12,921 nt of DNA from Glomus cerebriforme (Eukaryota; Glomeromycota; Glomeromycetes; Glomerales; Glomeraceae), in NCBI GenBank assembly GCA_003550305.1, contig QKYT01000041.1, positions 290,454 through 303,374 on the forward strand, read 5' to 3'. This document shows positions 1 through 7,429 of this stretch, piece by piece; the stretch's first letter is position 1; every line of letters begins with the position of its first letter. The translations under genes were made by a program, and so were the position numbers. The notes beneath the pieces were generated by a model that saw only the letters and a list, made by a program, of their open reading frames with translations, was not told where the DNA came from and did no database searches.

Positions 1-297
1 GATATTTGTTGAAAGTTAATTCAACAAAAAAAGGAAATTTAACAATATTGTTAAACGAATGTTCAATTAAGAACTTTGTTCATTTTATTAAACCATATAT
101 ATTCTTTTTGAATGAAAAACTGTTTTTACTTATTTTAGATTGTATCTCATTCGGAATTGGATATCCGGTTCATAATGGTAAGACACAATTATAAACACCA
201 AAATTTTCGTTGGGGTAGTTTTTTTTTGTTTTTTTTCCTTAATGAATAGTTATATATATAATATATATATATATATTCATTTATTAACGTTAAAGTC
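1..297. other. Upstream region of kinase gene A
   Basis: No gene is supported here. The stretch precedes the start codon of kinase gene A and should hold the proximal part of its promoter and 5' leader. It contains an 18-bp perfect palindrome at 38-55 (TTTAACAATATTGTTAAA), a small GTTGAA/TTCAAC hairpin near 10-24, long T runs at about 219-238 and a TA repeat. A 62-codon open frame at 6-194 has no recognisable motif and looks like chance. The blocks shared by gene B's promoter and the 3.6-kb island (GATCA pair, GCCTCT, ATCACGTTAT) are absent, so gene A's equivalent may lie further left or be lost. Confidence 0.5.
250..276. repeat. TA dinucleotide repeat
   Basis: A nearly perfect (TA)n tract with one interruption lies about 25 bases upstream of kinase gene A's start codon. 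It is likely length-variable between isolates. A TATA-like role is possible, but nothing distinguishes it from other TA runs in this genome. Confidence 0.85.
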
Positions 298-2230
298 ATG
301 CCCGCTATTCGAGATAAAGTAGTTAATGCTGCAATTAATCAATCATTTGAATTAACGAATGAAGATATTTACGATGACATACATAAACGACATGCTTTTA
401 GAATGAAAACGATCCGTGAAAATACATCTCTCACAGAACATCAAAAAGATGAAGCAATAAAAGAATTGATTCAAATTTACGACAGTGACAAAATTCTTTT
501 TAAAGAAGGAACAAAAAGAAATTGTGAAAATTGTAACGAAAAATGTTTGGCCACGTCATATTGTGAACTATGTATTTGTAATTTTTTGAAAGAAAATTTT
601 TCTAACTGGACATCTGGAAAAAAAATTATTGATAATTTAATTCGTAAATGTCAATTGGAAACACTTAAACCAGATATGGTAATCGAATGGATTCCATATG
701 AAAATTTACAAAATATTAAGTATTTAACAAAAGGTGGATGCTCTGAAATTTATACAGCAGATTGGATTGATGGAAAGTATAATGAATGGGATTCTAAAGA
801 ACGGATATTAAAAAGATTTGGAAAACAAGAAGTTGTACTTAAAAGATTGGAAAATGTTGAACATGCAAAACGAAGTTGGTTTGAAGAGGTTTGTAATCTA
901 AAGTAATCAAAAAGGTTAATAATTAAAAGTTTTCAATTTAAAATTTCTATTTTTTACAGGCTAATTCGCATTTATCAATTTCTAACAAATGGATGAATAT
1001 TGTTCAATGTTATGGTCTAACTCAAGATTCACGAGATGGAAATTATATGCTCGTAATGAGTAGAATGGATACAGATTTAAGAGAATATTTACAAAAGAAT
1101 CATAATAAAATTACTTGGAAAGATAAACTTAAAATCATTATTAATGTCAGTACTGCGTTGCATAAAATTTATGACAACGAAAAAGCAATTCATAGAGATT
1201 TACATTCTGGAAATGTATTATATTCAGAAGAGGAGCATTATTGGTATATTAGTGATCTTGGATTTTGTGGGCCTGCTAATAAACCATTAGAAAGTATATA
1301 TGGAAACCTTCCTTATATTGCACCTGAAGTTATTGCTGGAAATAAACATACCATTGAATCTGATATTTACAGTATTGGGATGCTTATGTGGGAAATTGCA
1401 TCTGGACAACCTCCTTTTAGTAATTATAAACATAATTATTATCTTGCAATGAATATAATTTATGGTTTAAGACCAAAAATCGACCCAAAAATTCCCTTAA
1501 AATATGTAGAATTAATGAAAAAATGTTGGAATGCAAACCCATCAGAAAGACCCAAGATTGATACATTAGTTAACGAAATAAAAGAAATCAACAAATTAGA
1601 GTACAATGTAAATGAATCATCAAGTAATTATTTAAAAGTAAATGAAAATAGTAGCTTAAAAATAACTAGTAGATTATTTACAAGTAAATTACATAATTTT
1701 AGAAAATTACCAAATCCAAGGAATGCAACAGAAGGTAAATTAACCGATCATTATTTTAATTGAAAAAATATCCTAGTAATATTATATTAATATTCCTTTT
1801 TTTAAAAAAAAAAATGAAAATTCAATAGAAGAACAAGAAGGTGATTAATAATAAGATAATTTTATTATAAACATTTTATTAACTTGAATTTTTTTTTAGA
1901 TCTTCGAAATAAACTTGAAGATGGTATACGTATTAAATATAGCACAGAATCTTATGGTATGTAGGTAAAATAGTATGTAGGTAAAATGGTTTTTAAATTA
2001 AATGAACAATTTAATTTTATTTCTTTTTATTCAATAGATGATGATAATGCAAATCTTCATCCAGAAGATCAAGATGAATTAGAAATCTCCGATGGTAAAA
2101 TCTTTAAAATTATATCCATCCATTATTGTTTTATTTAGATATGAATTATATTTTAATTTCGAATTATTTAGACATAAACTGTAGATGGGTTTTATTTTAC
2201 AAGTTTATAAGAAACATATTTTACAAATAA
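298..2230 (+). CDS. TKL-type protein kinase, gene A (six exons)
   Basis: Proposed exons: 298-888, 960-1734, 1829-1840, 1900-1956, 2038-2094 and 2139-2230, giving about 527 residues; a last exon from 2172 would give 516. All introns are GT-AG; the first is phase 0 and the rest phase 1. The N-terminal part is basic/acidic with paired cysteines C76/C79 and C89/C92 (plus C83, C94), then NWTSG (103-107) and EWIPY (130-134). The kinase domain starts near residue 137: glycine-rich loop KGGCSEIY (145-152), VVLK lysine K182, catalytic HRDLHSGN (D277, N282), metal-binding DLG (D296, leucine replacing the usual phenylalanine), APE (318-320), D332 and the RP arginine R394. The set indicates an active cytosolic kinase transferring phosphate from ATP to unknown substrates. 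The tail after residue 455 is low-complexity and acidic. The start matches the paralog's first residues. No signal peptide or membrane segment is seen. The family call is strong; the 3' end is the weak part. Confidence 0.9.
889..959 (+). other. Intron 1 of gene A (phase 0)
   Basis: Donor GTTTGT and acceptor TTTACAG flank a 71-nt intron. Splicing joins WFEE to ANSHLSISNKW in one frame and removes the stop codon met at 904. The paralog has an intron at exactly the same codon with the same GTTTGT donor (10811-10892, 82 nt), so this N-lobe intron predates their duplication. Confidence 0.92.
1829..1840 (+). other. 12-nt microexon of gene A
   Basis: Bases AAGAACAAGAAG lie between acceptor TTCAATAG and donor GTGATT. 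With the split G from exon 2 it encodes EEQE, and its phase is 1 on both sides. Gene B has a 12-nt exon at the same place that differs at one base, which is the main support. Skipping it would keep the frame. Confidence 0.8.
1957..1988 (+). repeat. Tandem duplication of a splice donor
   Basis: Two 16-nt units, GTATGTAGGTAAAATA (1957-1972) and GTATGTAGGTAAAATG (1973-1988), differ at one base and sit at the start of gene A's intron 4. Each begins with a strong GTATGT donor. The first preserves the phase-1 junction; use of the second would add 16 nt and shift the frame. Confidence 0.9.
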
Positions 2231-3570
2231 ACTAATGATTGACCTAAAAGCATGTGACCAAAACTGCGACTTTCGATAGTCTTTCGATCCACTTGATTCA
2301 TTTAACGCGTCAAATTTTGACGATTTACATGCAACTGCTAAACATTTAAAATAAATATTAAAATGTTATATTCGATTGTAATAGAAAGAATTTTTAATAC
2401 TACACTTTTTTCATTATCGACTACAGAACACATGATTATACGGTCAAGTCACAGCGTATTATGCATATTAATTTTTTTTAATTGCAAAATTCTTTATCGC
2501 GATGAAATTTCTTATTGATGCGATAGCAACATAGAATGAAAATAAACGAAATTAGTTTAAAACAAAAGAAAAGAATTTCTAATATACATAATTATATAAT
2601 AAAAGTTACAGATTGTTCTAATCTTAAAAGTCGAAATAAAAGGAGTCGAACATATGACTTTCTATTTGTTTAACGAAAAATCTAAATGAATAAATGTACG
2701 AAAAGAGCACGGCAAAATGAAAATTTTAAAAAAGTTTAGTTGCATATACATGTACGTTATCAGGTAAATCTGGACTCGGATTTAGGACGGATTATCCTTA
2801 AATTTCGTAAATCGTAATTCTATATCAATTTATTATACCCCTATGAATATAATTTTTTACTATTGTTGGAAAATTTTAGCCAGTTTTCAGCCTTTTATTT
2901 AAGTCAACTTAATCGATATATATACACCAATTATGAATGACTCTTAATAGTATTATAAAACTTTTAAATAATGCATTGCTATAGAAGAAAATTATTTTAA
3001 TAATAAAAATAAAAAGAGAAAATTTTAGATATAGGATCTTTAATTTGACAACTATTTCGAAAGAATAACGAAAGTAGTGTGAATAATAATTATTAATTTA
3101 TTTCTTATATAATATTATTACGTTATAATACACGAAACTAATCTAAGAAATCCTAACAGTAGAATGTTCCTAGAAAGTTGGTTTGAAATTTTTTTAAAAA
3201 CCAAACAAAATTAAAATAAAACCACTAATGAAACTTAACCTAGGGAACTATTTCACCCCTCAAAAAGTTCTGTCCTAAAAAAGTAATAAAAAGAAGCATT
3301 TTATAAAAAATAATTTTATAACAGCACTACTGTATTACCAACTCAACTTTCGTCCATGATTATTATTAAAATTGTATTTCAATTTATTAAGATAAAACAT
3401 TAATGTTAACAATAAATAAGCTAAAATTTTATTAACCATGCTTGTTTCTATAATCTAGTTTTAATAAATAACGTAATAAATATTGGACCAGAAATTAATA
3501 AAATCGTTAAATTTACCAAAACAATAAATTTACTTTATTTAGTAGGTAGTATGGAGATAACACAAAACAG
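2231..3570. other. Intergenic, no gene seen
   Basis: No supported gene. It starts with gene A's 3' flank; I cannot place a polyadenylation site. Small items: CTTTCGAT occurs twice (2270-2277, 2281-2288), CGTCAAATTTTGACG (2308-2322) is an odd-centred palindrome, and a GC-richer patch at 2768-2797 reads open for a few codons but lacks any motif. The rest is AT-rich. Confidence 0.6.
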
Positions 3571-3784
3571 GATCATGTTTGATCACGTGTCATACATATA
3601 AATTGTCACCTTCGTGTCACGCCTCTATTCGAATCTGAGAAATTTTTTCGTCATGTGAATCTTATTTGTCACACATTATTTGACACATTGTCAATTTCTT
3701 AACGCCGTAATTCCGGCCGAAATCCGAAAAATCACGTTATAGAACAAGCTTTTTTTTTTTACAGGGTCGGTCCGCTTAATAGAG
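3571..3784 (+). promoter_or_regulatory. Orphan copy of a kinase-type promoter
   Basis: This CG-richer stretch lines up in order with the upstream region of kinase gene B. Shared blocks are GATCA-N5-GATCA, TGTCAC, GCCTCT (3571-3626 against 11699-11641 on the minus strand), then AAAAATCACGTTAT (3727-3740 against 11625-11612) and CGCTTAATA (3773-3781 against 11595-11587). No kinase follows. Compared with gene B it holds extra TGTCAC/TGACA motifs between 3650 and 3693. It is best read as a duplicated promoter relic, or the promoter of an unrecognised transcript. The homology is by eye. Confidence 0.5.
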
Positions 3785-3823
3785 ATGAACGCGCGAGGGA
3801 TTAGCTGGATTGTGGATGAATAA
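3785..3823 (+). other. Mini-ORF after the orphan promoter
   Basis: An ATG directly after the promoter-like island opens a 12-codon frame reading MNARGISWIVDE before TAA. Its codons are far more GC-rich (GCG, CGA, GGG) than the surroundings, as expected from old coding sequence or a first-exon remnant. No family is recognised, and translation is unproven. Confidence 0.25.
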
Positions 3824-5212
3824 GAAGTATAGTGTGAGAATTTTATTCAGTTTATTAAGTAAATATCAGCAGATATTATTTTTAATATAAAATTTATTTA
3901 TTGATTAAATTCATTTTTATGTGTACTGATGAAGCCCAGCTTTATTATTGACGTTTTCAAAATGGTTGAAATGTTATGATAGGTGGTGAAAAACACACTG
4001 TACGGAAATTATACTGAAGATGTTTAAAAAAAATGAAAAAAACTTCATTAAATAAACTTTGATTACTGGATAAGAATTTAGTCAATATTTGAATACAGTA
4101 ATAAATTTTAAACTTTTGAAATATTCGAAGAATTAACCAAAAAATATTCTAATACATGTTTGCAATTATTACTCTTACCAGCGGCGTGATTATAAATTTG
4201 TGATCATTCATAATTTTGAACTTCAATGCTAAATATTAATACTGTATATTCTTTTATGAATGGTAAAATGTTTTCTCTTTGCATTTGATTTTTGATTAAT
4301 AATTTCTTAATAAATGTGTTTCAAAGTCACTCATATTGTAAACTTATTCTAATTTAAAAGGAAAAATATTAGTAACTAAATATTTCTAATAAATTGTATA
4401 AATACTAAATAAATATTCTGATTGCCATAATTCAAAAACTTTAATAAAATAATTACTATAATAATCGATATGGTTCAATTTGAAATTTTCATGTATAAAT
4501 AAAGATATTAATTTAAAAGGTTTATAATACTAATATTTTGTTGAATTTAAAGTAAGACAATAAAGAATATGAAATTATGAATAGATTCTCATAAATACTG
4601 TATATTTAGAATTTTATATTGGTGACGTTTCATATACTGTATATACATTATCAATCTTGACATTTTTACAAAATAATCCTTGTTCTATCAAAATAGGCTC
4701 AACTCAATATCTGAATGTTTAAAAATACTGTACATTGAAATTGTTCACAGTTTAGCTTTACGAAAATTTCCTCATTAAAAAAAAAAACAAACTAGAGAAT
4801 AAATTTCAATTTTTATAAAACTCCTTCGATTTTCTGATGAGACATTGAGATATGTAGTATTTATTAGTCTATAATACGTATTACAATGAGTTCTAATATT
4901 ATAAATTTTTATTGGTATAATATTAGAACAAATCTTATTATTGAAAAAATGAATATTTCTTTAATATAAATAAAAATTTTGATGATTATCCGAATATAAG
5001 CTCAGAATTCAGACTTACATATCTTAAGCGTGAATACAAGGGAATTATTTTTTCATAATAATTAATTTGTATAAAATAATAAAAAGCTTCTTTTCTTGTT
5101 TTATGTGAGACGAAATTATAAATAAAGTTATTCTTTGCTAGTCATGATTTACAAAATACAATATTAATTATTTATTTAATTCTTTAAAAATTAAAAATTT
5201 CTAAAATATCAG
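3824..5212. other. Intergenic, no gene seen
   Basis: AT-rich DNA with no supported gene. It holds several copies of the heptamer TACTGTA/TACAGTA (4094, 4240, 4596, 4635, 4726), a TAATACGTATTA palindrome at 4872-4883 and the hairpin at 4890-4929. No tRNA, rRNA or coding exon could be made out. Confidence 0.6.
4890..4929. repeat. Inverted repeat, 13-bp perfect stem
   Basis: GTTCTAATATTAT (4890-4902) is matched by its exact reverse complement ATAATATTAGAAC (4917-4929) around a 14-nt spacer. A 12-bp palindrome, TAATACGTATTA, lies just to the left (4872-4883). It could be a small palindromic repeat, a miniature-transposon remnant or an RNA hairpin; no function is assignable. Confidence 0.7.
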
Positions 5213-5400
5213 TCCTAGCTTATGAAAATTGTAATGATATTGAAATGGAAGCATATGAAGGCGAATGTGATAGTGATATTGAGGTATAATTAGATCAAGA
5301 CAATATCGAACAATGAGCAAGAAGAAAAANACAGAATAATACCAAATAATGAAAATGAAGGATCCACTAGCAAAAANTACAATGTACTTTTGCTTTGTGT
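5213..5400 (+). pseudogene. Decayed acidic coding-like fragment
   Basis: After an acceptor-like ATATCAG (ending 5212) the frame reads LAYENCNDIE then MEAYEGECDSDIE up to 5283, where GAG meets a donor-like GTATAA. Read straight on, the same frame gives V, stop, LDQDNIEQ, stop, ARRK. The composition is acidic (D/E-rich), unlike translated AT-rich noise. It could be an isolated exon or the remains of a broken gene. I do not recognise the family. Two ambiguous bases (5330, 5377) follow runs of A here, so some breaks could be sequencing errors. Confidence 0.3.
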
Positions 5401-5640
5401 AATTATTAACTATTAAAATTAAAAGTGCATATTTTAATTTTTTTATTCCTTTTTGTTTAATAAATAAAAATAGGGTATAACCAAATTAGTGAAAAATATT
5501 GAAAACTTTATAAGAATATTATACTGTCAACTTATGTTATAAAATGAAGTTTCAGTTTGAAATTCTTATTATTATTAAAGATTTTTAAAAAAAGAAGGTT
5601 AATTTCAAAATTACTATACTTCTTTCTCGGTATGTTGTAG

Positions 5641-5734
5641 CCCAAATTACCATGTCCCAAATCAAACTTTGGAAAACCTTCCCAAACTAACCCATTTGAT
5701 TTGGGATAATCCCAAGTCGGATTTGGCGTTTGGG
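5641..5734. repeat. CCCAAA/TTTGGG inverted-repeat cluster
   Basis: Within 94 bases the motif CCCAA(A) or its complement occurs seven times. TCCCAAATCAAA (5655-5666) has an exact inverted partner at 5695-5706, and CCCAAAC (5681-5687) pairs with GTTTGGG (5728-5734). The stretch is more GC-rich than its flanks and can fold as a nested hairpin. It resembles the end or core of a non-autonomous mobile element, but no target-site duplication was identified. Confidence 0.55.
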
Positions 5735-6079
5735 TTACAGCAAATATACAGTATTTTTTTTGTAATATACAATCATGTTTCTAATATATTATGTGGCAAA
5801 TTAAATTCCATATTTGGTTAACCAATCTTCTTAATTAGGCCTTTTTGATCATGCATAATTTATCAATTAGTTGCAATTTTGAATATTAGGGAGAAATCAT
5901 GAGTCATTAATAAACTATAATCGGAATTTTACGTAATGTAATTTATTGTTTTATTATTGATAATTTTGACTCATTTTTATATCTTAAATATTTTTAATTA
6001 TATAAATACCTCCAAAATTCCTTATTATTTTTTTTTAATTCCTTTAAACTTCCTCTTCTCTTCCTTATACTGTATATGA

Positions 6080-6199
6080 GGTCTTCTTCGTATCAGGCAA
6101 GGAAAGACCGGTCATAGTCGAGTATCTCCTATCTGGCTGGTTTGGTTTAGACTAGAATTCCCTTTCCATTTCCTTATATACTTATTGACTACTTTATGA
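6080..6199 (+). pseudogene. Open coding-like fragment of unknown origin
   Basis: A 39-codon frame without a clear start runs from a stop at 6077 to TGA at 6197. It begins GLLRIRQGKTGHSRVSPIW and ends hydrophobic and aromatic (FPFHFLIYLLTTL). Local GC content and CG dinucleotides (TCGTA, ACCGG, GTCGAG) are raised over the flanks, as in the nearby relic at 6391-6739. It may belong to the same old repeat or broken gene. I do not recognise a family. Confidence 0.25.
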
Positions 6200-6390
6200 G
6201 CTCATGTAATACAGTACAAACACCCATCCAGATTTGGAGAAAATGAAGATTTATTGATTTTAAAAGAGAAATATGGATTCATTTTATGGACATAAACAAA
6301 GCTTTATAATTCAGGCAGTAACAGTGAAAAAGACATCAAGTAGAAAAGATAGTAAAACAGAAACATTTTTAATAACAGAACAAATAACAT

Positions 6391-6739
6391 GACAAAATTA
6401 CTGAAGAATTCACTGTAGAAGGTGGATTGGACGAAGTTTATTTATTATTTCTTCACCATTAACAATTGCTCCTTTACAACCAACACTGTAGAAATTTAAA
6501 TGGAATGCTATGTAAATTGAAAGAAGAAGGAAACCAAAGTGTTTGGGTTCCAGGGAGTATGGTTGCAAGGCTGAAACTTAAAGGAATTGATGGAAGGGCA
6601 CCACCATATGGAAAGACATAGCAAAAAAAAAATAAGCCAACATACAATAATTGATGAAACAAACATAAAAGGAGATACAGAACAGGAAATTTTACAAATA
6701 TCAAAGTCTAAAGTGAATCCAGGAAAATTTGAATTATGA
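6391..6739 (+). pseudogene. Broken ORF with one stop and one frameshift
   Basis: From 6391 one frame reads DKITEEFTVEGGLDEVY..., meets TAA at 6460-6462, then continues as NQHCRNLNGMLCKLKEEG and VWVPGSMVARLKLKGIDGRA to a stop at 6619. An overlapping frame (ATG 6608) continues as IDETNIKGDTEQEILQIS... to TGA at 6737. Residue choice is protein-like (Gly, Val, charged residues, VWVPGS, LKLKGIDG) and unlike translated AT noise. The simplest reading is a decayed gene or repeat-borne ORF with an in-frame stop and a shift near 6600. The open frame on the opposite strand (6474-6704) is its shadow. No family is recognised. Confidence 0.45.
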
Positions 6740-7300
6740 GCAAAAGGGAGAAATAATAATAAATCAAAGTAAACAAATATAGGAGTAAATTGATGATAAC
6801 ATCATATGGCGTAAGATAAATAGAACATTATACGAAAAATTGGGTGTATGGGTGGGATAAAGGACAACAAAGAAATTGGTACAATAACAAAAAATCAGAG
6901 TCGATCAATTAGAAATAGATATATGATAAATAAATGCAAATAGTTATCATTTTAGAAGACATACAGAATAGTTATAATATTAATTTTTAGTTTATTATTT
7001 AGTAAAGATATAATTTCACTAATTTTTACAATTTAATAAAAAAAATTTTTGACTTAAATTATAAAAAAAAATAAAAGAAATATTATATTTAATGTAATTT
7101 TAAATCTCATTATATTTATTTAAAATAAATAAATAATAAATAAAAACCAATATTAAATTGTTTTAGACATGAATACCAAATGATTATATCAGTAAGAATA
7201 TATTTAGAAAAATTTTAAAAGAGCATGCACAATATTTATTTTTAAAATCCTAATATTATCCTATTTTTTTCCAGGAAATGTCAGGATAAAATCACTATAA
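6740..7300. other. Intergenic, no gene seen
   Basis: AT-rich sequence with A and T homopolymers (about 7035-7080). No coding, RNA or repeat feature could be supported. Confidence 0.6.
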
Positions 7301-7429
7301 TTCATTAAAAAACATATACATAGTCGTTGTGTAAAAGTTCCTGAGTTTATGAATCTAGAAGATAATATATTAGACTCAGATCAGCTGCAGCAGGCGCTAT
7401 CAAATACAATTTTTTTATCCTCGATGTAA
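7301..7429 (+). pseudogene. Isolated exon-like fragment
   Basis: A 42-codon frame includes SRCVKVPEFMNLEDNILDSD and then QLQQALSNTIF before TAA at 7427. The segment CAGCTGCAGCAGGCGC is strikingly GC-rich for this neighbourhood. An acceptor-like TTTTTTTCCAG lies at 7264-7274, but a stop at 7298 separates it in this frame; a donor-like GTAATT follows at 7426. It may be a lone exon or gene remnant. No family is recognised. Confidence 0.3.

Noticed and set aside
38..55. 18-bp palindrome upstream of gene A as an operator
   Set aside because: A palindrome of this length is expected about once by chance in 13 kb of such AT-rich DNA, and it is not repeated elsewhere in the window.
6..194. 62-codon open frame at the left edge (+)
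   Set aside because: No motif, Phe/Leu/Ile-rich as expected from AT-rich DNA, and no start or splice context tying it to a gene.
1735..1763. End of kinase A at the stop in 1761-1763
   Set aside because: This stop lies in an intron with donor GTAAAT; the paralog has an intron at the same codon followed by the same microexon.
6474..6704. 76-codon open frame on the minus strand
   Set aside because: It is antisense to the broken + strand ORF at 6391-6739, whose residue composition is more protein-like; the minus frame is hydrophobic noise.
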